Source of the DNA: UBA2428 sp002343545
GTDB taxonomy: Bacteria > Bdellovibrionota > UBA2428
DNA: 29,573 nt
Reading direction: 5' to 3'
Assembly: GCA_937952285.1 (NCBI GenBank)
Contig: CALFZE010000131.1
Location: 1-29,573, forward strand
The stretch's first letter is position 1, and each line of letters starts with the position of its first letter. The position numbers and the translations under genes were made by a program. Below are positions 22,159 through 29,573 of this stretch, piece after piece. Under the pieces are notes generated by a model. The model was not told the DNA's origin. It made no database searches and saw nothing but the letters and a program-made list of their open reading frames with translations.

Positions 22159-22878
22159 CTAGAAAAGGAAGAGGCTCAGGCCGGCGTTGAGCTGGAAGGT
22201 GTTCTGAAGCGCGAGCGTCTCGAAATGACGCGCCTGGTGGACGAAATCCCGTAGCTCGAGGCGGATCGCGAAGCGCTCCGGAAAGGTGAAACGGAGGCCC
22301 GCGCCCAGGTTGCCGCCGACGCGCCAGTTCTTCGCGCCCGTCGTCCCGTCGAGGAAAGTCTCCTGGCCCTGCAGGGCCGCCACGCCGAAGGCGAAGAAAA
22401 CGTCGAAGTGGGCGACCGTGCGCTCGGTGAGCGACATCTTGGCGTAATAAGGCGAGAACAGGTACGAGGCCGCGAAGATCTGCTGGGGAATTTCGACGCC
22501 CGCGTTCGCGCGGATCTCGGCGGCCGAAGCGGGGAACTTGTCCGAGACCTTGTCGCCGACTTCCGTCTTCACGAAGTCCGTGACCTTGCCCCAAACCTTG
22601 TTGTACCAGACGGGCTCGATGGCGTGGCGGCGGTTGATGTGGAAAGCGAGCGAGCCGCCGGCCGAATAGTGGTTCTCGACCGAAGAGGTCGGCGAGTAGC
22701 CGCCGATGAGCTGCGCTTCCAAACGGCCTTCGTGCTTGAAGATGGGATTGAGGACGGGGTCTTCGGGACCGTAGTTGGCCTCGACGCGGTAGCTTTCGAC
22801 GTAGGAGGCCGGCGGCTTTTCGGCGGCTTCCGCCCCGAGGCCCGTAACCGCAATTGCCCAAACCAAGCCGCGACGCAT
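22159..22878 (-). CDS. Outer-membrane beta-barrel protein
   Basis: The 239-aa protein has a short signal peptide (MRRGLVWAIAVTGLGAEA) and alternating hydrophobic strands such as RLEAQLIGGYSP, SAGGSLAFHIN, AHFDVFFAFGVAAL and LGAGLRFTFPERFAIRLEL. It ends in LSLFLF, a terminal aromatic typical of barrels inserted by the BAM complex. It resembles the small outer-membrane barrel proteins described in myxobacteria and Bdellovibrio, without a known ligand. There is little upstream of the ATG by way of a ribosome binding site. It stands alone between ppsR (87 bases upstream) and ffh (41 bases downstream). Confidence 0.75.
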   Translation of the reverse strand: MRRGLVWAIAVTGLGAEAAEKPPASYVESYRVEANYGPEDPVLNPIFKHEGRLEAQLIGGYSPTSSVENHYSAGGSLAFHINRRHAIEPVWYNKVWGKVTDFVKTEVGDKVSDKFPASAAEIRANAGVEIPQQIFAASYLFSPYYAKMSLTERTVAHFDVFFAFGVAALQGQETFLDGTTGAKNWRVGGNLGAGLRFTFPERFAIRLELRDFVHQARHFETLALQNTFQLNAGLSLFLF

Positions 22879-22965
22879 GAGATTAGTTTAACAAGCTTCG
22901 CGACGAAAACTAGCCTCGCGCAAGGCTCCGAAGCCCTTCCCGCGACGGCGCTTTGACGCCGCGGC

Positions 22966-23805
22966 CTACCAGGTCGCCGAAGGCTTGCGACGGCGCACGA
23001 CCCTTTCGATCTCGCCGGCGGTCTCCTCGAGCGCCTTGTTCGTGACGTCGAAGACGGGCCAGCGGCGGTGGCGCGCAAAGATCTCGCGCGACCATTCGAT
23101 CTCTTCGCGGATATTCGTGAGGCTCGCGTACTCGCCCGCCGGGTCGCGGCCCATGCGGATCAGGCGCTCGCGCCGGATGCGCGCCAAGGACTCGGGATCG
23201 ATGATGAGGCCCACGACCTTGCTCTGGTCGATGTCGAAGAGCGACTTGGGCGGCTGGATGCCCTTCACGAGGGGCACGTTCGCGACTTTCCAACCGCGGT
23301 GGGAGAGGAAAATCGAGAGCGGGGTCTTCGACGTGCGCGACACGCCCGTGAGGACGATATCGGCGCGCTCGAGGTTCTCGGGGTGCGCCCCGTCGTCGTT
23401 CTTCACGGCGAACTCCATGGCCTCGATGCGCTGGAAGTACTGCTCGTTCACCTCGTGTAGGAGACCCGGCACCGACGCCGGCGCCGACTCGAGGTACTGC
23501 GATAAGACGTCGGTGAGCGGCCCCAGCACGTCCACCGACAGCACGGGGAAACGCTTGAGCCCCTCGCGGATCGACTCGCGAACCTCTTGGCTGACGGCCG
23601 TGTAAACGACGACGGCCTTGATGCGCGCGGCTTCCTCGAGGATCGCCTCGACTTGGTCGCGCGTGCGGATCGATTTGTAGCGGCTCACGTTGAGCTCGGC
23701 CGGGCTGCGGTTGCGGAACTGCGTGAGGGTCGCGCGCAGGACGCGTTCGACCGTTTCGCCCGTTCCGTCGCTCACGAGAAAAATTTGCAGTTCACGTTCC
23801 GTCAT
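22966..23805 (-). CDS. ppsR: PEP synthase / pyruvate,phosphate dikinase regulatory protein
   Basis: This DUF299-family enzyme is a bifunctional ADP-dependent kinase and phosphate-dependent phosphorylase that switches PEP synthase or pyruvate,phosphate dikinase off and on. The 279-aa length fits. The N-terminus IFLVSDGTGETVERVLRATL is diagnostic, and a P-loop-like GVSRTSKTPLSIFLSHRGWK (154-173) and VVGLIIDPESLARIRRERL follow. AGAGG upstream serves as ribosome binding site, and the start overlaps the hflX end by 14 bases. Which dikinase it controls cannot be told because neither target gene is here. Confidence 0.93.
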   Translation of the reverse strand: MTERELQIFLVSDGTGETVERVLRATLTQFRNRSPAELNVSRYKSIRTRDQVEAILEEAARIKAVVVYTAVSQEVRESIREGLKRFPVLSVDVLGPLTDVLSQYLESAPASVPGLLHEVNEQYFQRIEAMEFAVKNDDGAHPENLERADIVLTGVSRTSKTPLSIFLSHRGWKVANVPLVKGIQPPKSLFDIDQSKVVGLIIDPESLARIRRERLIRMGRDPAGEYASLTNIREEIEWSREIFARHRRWPVFDVTNKALEETAGEIERVVRRRKPSATW

Positions 23806-25156
23806 CTTCGACCTCTCCCTCGAAGGACCGACGCCATTCCGGCTCCTCGGCCCCCAATGCTTCCATGATCGCGGTCCGGAGTTCGGCGACGCCGTCGCCC
23901 TCGAGCGCGCTCACGGCGACCGTCGCCCGGTAATCGGGGTAGGCCTTCACGAAGCGCGCGACTTGCCCGCTCCGGACCTTGAGCGGGAAATCGAGCTGAT
24001 CCACTTTGTTCAACACGAGCAGCCGGGGAATGCCCGCGCAACCGATCTCCTCGAGCACGAGCTCGGTCGCCTCGAAGTGATCGCGCCACTGCGGACGCGA
24101 GATGTCGAGCACGTGCAGGATGAGCCCGCTCGTGACGGCCTCCTCGAGGGTGCTCTTGAACGAGGCCACGAGCCCCGGCGGAAGTTTGCGCACGAAGCCG
24201 ACCGTATCGCTCACGAGGATCTCGGGGCGCGTCGGCGGCACGAGGCCGCGCACCGTCGTATCGAGCGTCGAGAAAAGTTTGTTCTCGACGAGGACGTCCG
24301 AACCCGAAAGGCGTCGCATGAGCGTGGACTTGCCCGCGTTCGTGTAGCCCACGAGCGCGACCCGGCGCAGATCGCGGCGCCGGCGCGACTGGGTGCGGAG
24401 CGATTTCTCGGCTTCCTTGAGCTTGCGCGTGAGCACCGAGATGCGCTCCTTCACGACCCGACGATCGAGCTCGAGGCGGGTCTCCCCCACCCCCCGTCCG
24501 CCGAGACCGCCGCGCGCGCCGCGCTGACGAGACAAGCCCATCCATTGACCGGCCAAACGGGGCTGCAGGTACTTGAGATGCGCGAGTTCGACCTGGAGTT
24601 TGGCGAGCTTCGAGCGCGCGTGGAGCGAAAAAATCGAGAGGATGACGCCTTCGCGGTCGAGCACGGGCGCCTTCACGGCGTCTTCGATGTTGCGCGCCTG
24701 GGCCGGCGAGATGTCGGCGTCGACGACGACGGCGGTCGCCTGGCGACCTCGCAGCCGTTCGGCGAGCTTGCCCAACATGCCGGGCGCCAGATAGGTCGCG
24801 GCCTCGATCCGATGGGTGCGAGGTAAACTCACGACCTCGACGCACTCGAGGCCGAGGGTGCGGCAAAGCAACTTGATTTCTTCGCCGTCGTCGAGGTCTT
24901 CGGAATCCACGACGGCGATGACGCGCTCGGAGACCTTGGCTTCGCGCGTCCCCCAATCGAAGCCTTCGGCCCCGGTCTCGAACGCGCCGTCTTCGTCGCG
25001 GCCGTCGTCCCCCGGGCTCTCCTCGGCGTCGAAATCGAGAAGGCTCGTCGGCAGACGATAGCTACGGCGAACTTCTTCGCGACCGCTCGCTTCCTCGAGC
25101 CGCTTGCGGGCGGCCGCCCGCAGAGCTTCGCCCTTCAGAAGCTTGGGGCGGCTCAC
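23792..25156 (-). CDS. hflX: Ribosome-associated GTPase HflX
   Basis: HflX splits stalled or stress-inactivated 70S ribosomes. The 454-aa protein has the HflX domain with GGRGVGETRLELDRR, then the GTPase motifs GYTNAGKSTL (G1), SDTVGFVRKLPPGLVASF (G3) and LNKVD (G4). A long acidic N-terminal linker precedes them. The start is GTG 25156, overlapping the preceding stop as GTGA. Earlier in-frame starts would read through the upstream gene in another frame and look non-coding. It ends 14 bases inside ppsR. Confidence 0.95.
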   Translation of the reverse strand: MSRPKLLKGEALRAAARKRLEEASGREEVRRSYRLPTSLLDFDAEESPGDDGRDEDGAFETGAEGFDWGTREAKVSERVIAVVDSEDLDDGEEIKLLCRTLGLECVEVVSLPRTHRIEAATYLAPGMLGKLAERLRGRQATAVVVDADISPAQARNIEDAVKAPVLDREGVILSIFSLHARSKLAKLQVELAHLKYLQPRLAGQWMGLSRQRGARGGLGGRGVGETRLELDRRVVKERISVLTRKLKEAEKSLRTQSRRRRDLRRVALVGYTNAGKSTLMRRLSGSDVLVENKLFSTLDTTVRGLVPPTRPEILVSDTVGFVRKLPPGLVASFKSTLEEAVTSGLILHVLDISRPQWRDHFEATELVLEEIGCAGIPRLLVLNKVDQLDFPLKVRSGQVARFVKAYPDYRATVAVSALEGDGVAELRTAIMEALGAEEPEWRRSFEGEVEDDGT

Positions 25157-25503
25157 GAAGCCGCTCCGTCCTTCCAGGGCGCGAGACCGGGAAAACTCCG
25201 GCGACCGGCCTTGAGTTCGGCGTCGGAAACGGGGCCGAGCACGAAAAGCTCGGCGTCGGCCGGCAGCCAACCCGCGAGGCGCTCCCACGGGATCTCGCCC
25301 TTCTCGGTCCAAATGAACGCTTGGCCGATCTCGGTATAGACCGGCAGGATCCAAACAAAGCCTTCGCGCGTTTGGAGGGCTCCGCTACGGGCGTGGCCCC
25401 AGCGGGAGAGAAGCCCGTTGCAAAGGTGGTCCAGCGCCCCCCCTTGCTCGAGTCCCTCAGCTCGGCTGACCAGAACTCGCTTGTCGCTTGCGGAGAAGGG
25501 CAT
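25153..25503 (-). CDS. Unknown 116-aa protein between nusB and hflX
   Basis: The frame starts at ATG 25503 (or 25515), overlapping the nusB 3' end by about 47 bases, and its stop overlaps the hflX GTG. Residues include MPFSASDKRVLVSRAEGLEQ, a central EGFVWILPVYTEIGQAFIW, and WERLAGWLPADAELFVLGPV near the end. No signal peptide, Cys pair or known motif is seen. The tight coupling on both sides and protein-like composition support it as a real gene; an N-terminus further downstream using a non-ATG codon is possible. Function is unknown. Confidence 0.6.
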   Translation of the reverse strand: MPFSASDKRVLVSRAEGLEQGGALDHLCNGLLSRWGHARSGALQTREGFVWILPVYTEIGQAFIWTEKGEIPWERLAGWLPADAELFVLGPVSDAELKAGRRSFPGLAPWKDGAAS

Positions 25504-25900
25504 CCAACACACCATTCACGAAGGGAGGCGACTCGGGGCCTCCGAATTTTTTGGCGATCTCGATGGCCTCGTTCAGAATGACGCGGTCGTCGGGGCGCTG
25601 ATCGTCCGTGCAGAACATGAGTTCCCACACGGCCACGCGCAAAACCGCGAGATCGACCTTCTCGAGACGCGACATCTTCCAATTTTCGAGCCCGGACTCG
25701 ATCTCGGCATCGATTTTGGGGAGCCATTCGGCCACGCCGCGCACGATCATCTCGAAGAACACCCGGTTCTCGAACTCGGCCAAAGCACTCTCGCGCCAAA
25801 AGCGATCGATGACCTTGGGGTCTTCCAAACTGACCGGGTTCAAAGTCCATTGGTAACAGAGCTGAACCGCTAACTCGCGACTACGGTGACGAGATCCCAT
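25457..25900 (-). CDS. nusB: Transcription antitermination factor NusB
   Basis: NusB with NusE binds boxA RNA and supports antitermination of rRNA operons. The 147-aa helical protein begins MGSRHRSRELAVQLCYQWTL and has SRLEKVDLAVLRVAVWEL, VILNEAIEIAKKFGG and a final PPFVNGVLDALLRK, all family hallmarks. GGGAG is placed four bases before the ATG. It follows ribH by 18 bases, the ribH-nusB pairing seen in very many bacteria. Confidence 0.96.
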   Translation of the reverse strand: MGSRHRSRELAVQLCYQWTLNPVSLEDPKVIDRFWRESALAEFENRVFFEMIVRGVAEWLPKIDAEIESGLENWKMSRLEKVDLAVLRVAVWELMFCTDDQRPDDRVILNEAIEIAKKFGGPESPPFVNGVLDALLRKRQASSGQPS

Positions 25901-25918
25901 CGAACTCCCTATTTTGAC

Positions 25919-26464
25919 CTAGATTTGGCTCGGACGCGAAGCCGCGTTGAGAATTTTCGCTTCGGGGCGTCGAAGACGACCCAAATGCATGAAGAACGCC
26001 GCCTGGGCGGCTTCCAAGCCTTTGTCTTTGCGCTCGAGCGCTTGGGGCAGGTCGTCGACGGTCAGGACGCCGAGCGCCACCGGACGACCGGAATCGAGGC
26101 TGACGCGCAAGAGACCCTCCACGGCCGCGCGCGCCACGAAATCGAAGTGCGGGGTCGAGCCCTTGACGATGCATCCCAAGGCCACGACGAAGTCGGCAGC
26201 TTCGTCCCCTTGGACGGCCCAGCTCGCCGCGAGCGGTAGCTCGAAGGCACCCGGCACGATGCGCGTCTCGACCACTTCCGCGCCGAGCCCCATGCGTTCG
26301 AGGTAAGCGCGGGCCGACGCTTCGAGGCCGTCCAAGACTTCGGGGTACCAGAGCGTCTTGAGCAGAACGACGCGCCGAACGCGGCCGCCCACGGCGCGCG
26401 CTTCCTCGAGCGTCCACGGCGCGGGCAAGCGATCGGCGACTTGGGCGGCTTCGGATAACGACAC
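25919..26464 (-). CDS. ribH: 6,7-dimethyl-8-ribityllumazine synthase
   Basis: RibH joins the pyrimidine from the RibBA/RibD branch with 3,4-dihydroxybutanone phosphate to form lumazine, the riboflavin precursor. The 181-aa protein has VPGAFELPLAASWA, VALGCIVKGSTPHFDFV with the catalytic His, and PVALGVLTVDD then KGLEAAQAA. It is longer at the N-terminus than the usual 155 aa. The start is GTG 26464, four bases after the ribBA stop; its AGGAG overlaps the last ribBA codons, indicating coupling. Confidence 0.95.
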   Translation of the reverse strand: MSLSEAAQVADRLPAPWTLEEARAVGGRVRRVVLLKTLWYPEVLDGLEASARAYLERMGLGAEVVETRIVPGAFELPLAASWAVQGDEAADFVVALGCIVKGSTPHFDFVARAAVEGLLRVSLDSGRPVALGVLTVDDLPQALERKDKGLEAAQAAFFMHLGRLRRPEAKILNAASRPSQI

Positions 26465-26468
26465 GCGA

Positions 26469-27719
26469 TTACTCCTCGATCATGTGGCCCAGCTTGGACC
26501 GCTTCGTCTCGAGATACTTTTGGTTGGCGGCGTCGCGGCCCACGACGAGCGGCACGCGTTCTTTCACGGTGAGACCGAAACCCTGCAAACCGACGAGCTT
26601 GCGCGGGTTGTTCGACATGAGACGCATCTCGCGGACGCCGATGGAACGCAGGATCTGCGCGCCCACGCCGTACTGGCGGAGATCGGGCGCGAAGCCGAGT
26701 TTCTCGTTGGCCTCGACCGTATCGAGACCGCCGTCCTGAAGCTCGTAGGCCCGGATCTTGTTGAGCAGGCCGATCCCGCGGCCCTCTTGGCGCAGGTACA
26801 CGAGCACGCCGCGCCCTTCGCGCCCGATGGCCTCGAGCGCCGCATCGAGCTGACTGCCGCAGTCGCAACGGAGGCTGCCGAAGACGTCGCCCGTGAGGCA
26901 CTCCGAGTGCACGCGCACGAGCACGGGTTCGCGCTCGAAATCGGCCGGGTTACCCGCGATCACGGCGACGTGCTCGCGGCCGTCGATCTCGTTCTCGAAA
27001 ACGCGAATCTCGAAATCCTGACCAAAGCGAGTCGGCAACTTGGAACGGGCGGCTTCGCGCACGAGACTCGAGTCGCGGTGCAAACGATAGAGAATCAGAT
27101 CAGCGACCGAAACGATCGGAATGTCGAAGCGCGCCGCGATGAGCTCGAGGTCCGGACGGCGGGCCATCGACCCGTCGTCCTTGAGGACTTCGCAGATGAC
27201 GCCGGCGGGCTTGAGCCCGGCGAGCCGCGCGAGATCCACCGAACCTTCGGTCTGGCCCGCGCGCACGAGCACGCCGCCGCGCTTCGCCCGCAGCGGAAAG
27301 ATGTGTCCCGGCACGACGATGTCGTCACGCGAGACGTCGTCGCGAATGGCGGTTTGGATCGTGTGCGCGCGATCGTGGGCCGAGATACCCGTGGTGACGC
27401 CGCGCTTGGCTTCGATCGAAACGGTGAAGGCCGTTTGGTAGGGAGCCTCGTTCCGGTCCGTCATCATGGGAAGGTCCAGACGATCGAGCATCGGTCCGTC
27501 CATCGCGAGACAGATGAGCCCCCGGCCTTCCTTCGCCATGAAATTCACGAGCTCGGGCGTCGCGAACTGCGCCGCGAAGACGAAGTCTCCCTCGTTCTCG
27601 CGGTCTTCGTCGTCGACGAGGATGATCATCCGGCCCGAGCGAATACGATCGAGCGCGACTTCGACGGCCTGCAGGCTCCGTTCGAGCGAGGCTTCGGAAT
27701 GGGAATCCGGGGAGTTCAC
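26469..27719 (-). CDS. ribBA: Bifunctional DHBP synthase / GTP cyclohydrolase II
   Basis: The N-terminal half makes 3,4-dihydroxy-2-butanone 4-phosphate from ribulose 5-phosphate, and the C-terminal half opens GTP to start the pyrimidine branch of riboflavin synthesis. The 416-aa protein has RMIILVDDEDRENEGDFVFA and SAHDRAHTIQTA in the first domain. The second has HSECLTGDVFGSLRCDCGSQ with zinc cysteines, YLRQEGRGIGL and YELQDGGLDTVEAN. Both sites look intact. The start is GTG 27719, overlapping the ribE stop as GTGA. Confidence 0.96.
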   Translation of the reverse strand: MNSPDSHSEASLERSLQAVEVALDRIRSGRMIILVDDEDRENEGDFVFAAQFATPELVNFMAKEGRGLICLAMDGPMLDRLDLPMMTDRNEAPYQTAFTVSIEAKRGVTTGISAHDRAHTIQTAIRDDVSRDDIVVPGHIFPLRAKRGGVLVRAGQTEGSVDLARLAGLKPAGVICEVLKDDGSMARRPDLELIAARFDIPIVSVADLILYRLHRDSSLVREAARSKLPTRFGQDFEIRVFENEIDGREHVAVIAGNPADFEREPVLVRVHSECLTGDVFGSLRCDCGSQLDAALEAIGREGRGVLVYLRQEGRGIGLLNKIRAYELQDGGLDTVEANEKLGFAPDLRQYGVGAQILRSIGVREMRLMSNNPRKLVGLQGFGLTVKERVPLVVGRDAANQKYLETKRSKLGHMIEE

Positions 27720-28354
27720 GGCTTGAAACGTAGAGCCCGCGTCGCGTACTTGGCAAGGAGATCCGCCTCGACGTTGACCAGGGCGCCGGGCGCAAGGCCA
27801 CCGAAGCGCGTCACGACGAGGGTGTGCGGGATGAGGGTCATGCGGACGATCGTGCGATCGGGCTCGTCCAGGACTTCGTTCACGGTGAGACTCACGCCGT
27901 CGACCGCCCAGGACCCCTTCTCGACGAGATAGGGAGCCACGCGTCGACGCGCCTCGCCCTCGAGCACGACTTCCCACAGGACGTAATCGCCCTGGGGACG
28001 GCTCTGGCCGATACGGCCGCGGGCATCCACGTGCCCGGTCACGACGTGACCGCCCATCTCGTCCCCGAGACGGAGCGAAGCCTCGAGGTGGACCCGGGCG
28101 CCGGGCCCCGAGATCTCGGCCAGGTTCGTCCGGGCCAGAGTCTCCTCGGAAACGTCGAAATCCAGGTCAAATCCCGATCCGTGGGCTTCGATCCCCACGA
28201 CGGTCAGGCAGGCGCCATTCACCGCGATCGAGTCGCCCAAACGGACCGAGCGAAAACGCTCGTGCGTGGCGCGCAATCGCAAGCGGCGGCCCGACGCGCC
28301 GGTCAGCGTGGCCGAGACGCAGACGCCGCATTCGAGGACGAGTCCAGTGAACAC
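27716..28354 (-). CDS. ribE: Riboflavin synthase alpha chain
   Basis: Riboflavin synthase dismutates two lumazines to riboflavin and the pyrimidine precursor. The 212-aa protein has the two lumazine-binding repeats. The first opens with MFTGLVLECG and has VRLGDSIAVNGACLTV; the second includes GGHVVTGHVDARGRI and EKGSWAVDGVSLTVNEV. It starts at GTG 28354, 11 bases after the Nfu stop, with no clear ribosome binding site, and overlaps ribBA by four bases. Confidence 0.96.
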   Translation of the reverse strand: MFTGLVLECGVCVSATLTGASGRRLRLRATHERFRSVRLGDSIAVNGACLTVVGIEAHGSGFDLDFDVSEETLARTNLAEISGPGARVHLEASLRLGDEMGGHVVTGHVDARGRIGQSRPQGDYVLWEVVLEGEARRRVAPYLVEKGSWAVDGVSLTVNEVLDEPDRTIVRMTLIPHTLVVTRFGGLAPGALVNVEADLLAKYATRALRFKP

Positions 28355-28365
28355 CGCGCGCGGGC

Positions 28366-28941
28366 CTAGACGGCCACGACCTCGACGATTTCGGGGATGA
28401 TGTCCTTGAGGCGGTTCTCGATGCCGAGCTTGAGCGTCGCCGTCGACGACGGACAGCCCGCGCAGGACCCCTTCATGTGCAAGAAGACGATGCCGTCTTG
28501 GTACTTCTCGAAAGAAATGTCGCCGCCGTCCATCGCGACGGCCGGGCGGATCTCGCGGTCCAGGAGCTCGATGATCTTGATCTCGATATCCGTGCGCCCT
28601 TCGACGTTCGTCGACTCGGACTGCGTGAGCAGCTCGGCCGAGACGGCCTTCTCGCCGCTCGCGAGAAAATTGCGGATCGTCGTGATGATCTGCTCGTTCA
28701 GCTCGGTGAGCGAGTCCTGGTTCGCGAGTGTCACCGTGACGAAGTTCTTGCCGACCATGACGCCCGAGATGCCAGGCAAGCCGAAGAGCTTTTCGGCGAG
28801 CGGCGATTTGCCGCGGGTCGACTCGAGATCCGAGAAGTTAAACGCACCCGCCAGAAGGAACGCGACGTTCGTCAGGTACTTGAGCGTGTTCGGGTTCGGG
28901 GTGAATTCCAGTTCAACCGAGAAATCTTGGGGGCTTGCCAT
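28366..28941 (-). CDS. Nfu-type iron-sulfur cluster scaffold/carrier
   Basis: Nfu proteins assemble or carry 4Fe-4S clusters to target enzymes. The 191-aa protein has an N-terminal Nfu domain (FTPNPNTLKYLTN, then LFGLPGISGVMVGKNFVTVT) and a C-terminal NifU-like domain with IRPAVAMDGGDISF and MKGSCAGCPSSTATLKLGI. Cys160 and Cys163 form the CxxC cluster site. The gene lies between ribD and ribE, interrupting the riboflavin order; NadA (4Fe-4S) elsewhere in the window would be one plausible client. The start at ATG 28941 has no obvious strong ribosome binding site. Confidence 0.93.
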   Translation of the reverse strand: MASPQDFSVELEFTPNPNTLKYLTNVAFLLAGAFNFSDLESTRGKSPLAEKLFGLPGISGVMVGKNFVTVTLANQDSLTELNEQIITTIRNFLASGEKAVSAELLTQSESTNVEGRTDIEIKIIELLDREIRPAVAMDGGDISFEKYQDGIVFLHMKGSCAGCPSSTATLKLGIENRLKDIIPEIVEVVAV

Positions 28942-29011
28942 ACCCCCACCCTCGCCGAGGCCGGGCGCCGACTCAAGCCCGTATCACGTGAGGGATAACA
29001 AGGAGGGCTTT

Positions 29012-29573
29012 TTAGAGCCGGAGCTTCAAGAAAAGGTCCGAGGGCCCGACCTGCTCGAGGTAGCTGAGCTTTCCCGGCAATCCCTTGAGATCGCCCGAAG
29101 CCAAGGCCTCGAGGCGCGGACCGCCCCCCAGAAAACGGGTGTTCACGAAGAGCCAAACCTCGTTCACGAGCCCCGCGTCGAGCCAAGCCGTCGTGAGACG
29201 CGGGCCGGCCTCGACCATGACGTCGTGCAGATCCAGTCCGTAGAGATGGCGGGCAAAGTCGACGAGGCGATCGACCTTCACGGCTTCGGCCCAGCCCGGG
29301 TGGCGGGCGACCTTGTAGGCCGAGAGGTCGGGTTTCGCGCGTTGGGAAATCACGAAGACGCGGGGCTGGTGCGGGCGCAGCTTGTCGCCGTCGCGCGCGG
29401 TGAGCAGCGGATCGTCGACTTCGATCGTGCGGAAACTCGTCACGAGCGCGTCCACGCGTCCGCGCAGCTCGCCGCCCCGGTTGCGGGCCTCTTCCTCGGT
29501 GATCCAACGGCTTTCGCCGCGGGCCGAAGCCCAGGAGCCGTCGAGCGACGTGGCCATCTTCACCGTCACGAAG
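29012..29573 (-). CDS. ribD: RibD reductase domain, 5' part outside the window
   Basis: The reductase half of RibD uses NADPH to reduce the ribosyl side chain in riboflavin synthesis. The visible 187 codons start inside the protein at VTVKMATSLDGSWAS, the usual opening of the reductase domain. GRVDALVTSFRTIEVDDPLL, HDVMVEAGPRLTTAWLDAGL and FLGGGPRLEAL follow. The N-terminal deaminase would lie beyond 29573, unless this is a stand-alone reductase. It is followed by a 70-base gap with the palindrome TCACGTGA before the Nfu gene. Confidence 0.9.
   Translation of the reverse strand, partial: FVTVKMATSLDGSWASARGESRWITEEEARNRGGELRGRVDALVTSFRTIEVDDPLLTARDGDKLRPHQPRVFVISQRAKPDLSAYKVARHPGWAEAVKVDRLVDFARHLYGLDLHDVMVEAGPRLTTAWLDAGLVNEVWLFVNTRFLGGGPRLEALASGDLKGLPGKLSYLEQVGPSDLFLKLRL

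Noticed and set aside
20963..22162. 399-codon plus-strand open frame
   Set aside because: It is antisense to ffh; no protein-like motifs.
27720..27977. N-terminal extension of ribBA to an earlier in-frame start
   Set aside because: It would run through ribE in another frame, and the GTG at 27719 has the usual 4-base coupling overlap and matches the family N-terminus.

Overview
The window is a GC-rich bacterial chromosome segment packed with housekeeping genes, almost all on the minus strand. Only three genes (1062-1934, 2008-3417, 9595-9894) lie on plus. Several signs suggest a Bdellovibrio- or Myxococcus-type ('deltaproteobacterial') Gram-negative. These are a signal-peptide beta-barrel protein, several lipoprotein or secreted proteins, a DUF3011 repeat protein, an IF-3 with a Pro/Gly-rich tail, and the arrangement of the speA-thrS-infC and riboflavin genes. 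This placement is inference; no rRNA or taxonomic marker was compared.

Layout in plus coordinates, with minus-strand operons read right to left. (1) 1-927 is the 5' part of pheS. It is separated from its usual partners rplT/rpmI/infC/thrS by two plus-strand envelope genes: a predicted secreted Cys/His hydrolase and a PLD-family lipoprotein. (2) 3512-9498 holds cdd, speA, thrS, infC, rpmI and rplT: pyrimidine salvage, polyamine synthesis and translation. speA and thrS share an ATGA overlap, infC starts with the rare ATT codon, and the ribosomal-protein part has its own candidate promoter and leader hairpins. (3) 9595-10341 holds two tiny envelope proteins (one on each strand), a clear terminator and a hairpin-rich stretch. 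(4) 10342-15514 reads ECF sigma, membrane anti-sigma candidate, LTxxQ periplasmic protein, then nadA, nadC and nadB, the de novo route from aspartate to nicotinate mononucleotide. (5) 15765-22117 is the SRP/ribosome cluster ffh-rpsP-rimM-trmD-rplS-rnhB, followed by a secreted triple-DUF3011 gene with its own terminator, a YraN-family gene and a small membrane protein. (6) 22159-22878 encodes an outer-membrane beta-barrel. (7) 22966-29573 is a nearly gap-free run: ribD (cut by the window edge), an Nfu-type Fe-S scaffold, ribE, ribBA, ribH, nusB, an unknown 116-aa protein, hflX and a PEP-synthase/PPDK regulatory protein.

Start and stop codons overlap at many junctions (TGATG, ATGA, GTGA), so translational coupling is widespread. 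No CRISPR array, insertion sequence, prophage, tRNA or rRNA was seen. No stretch longer than about 250 bases lacks a gene. I found no obviously new multi-gene machine. The best candidates for something undescribed are the sigma/anti-sigma/LTxxQ module joined to NAD synthesis, the RNase HII with an altered GRG motif, the triple DUF3011 protein, the ribosomal-protein leader hairpins, and the structured stretch at 10118-10240.
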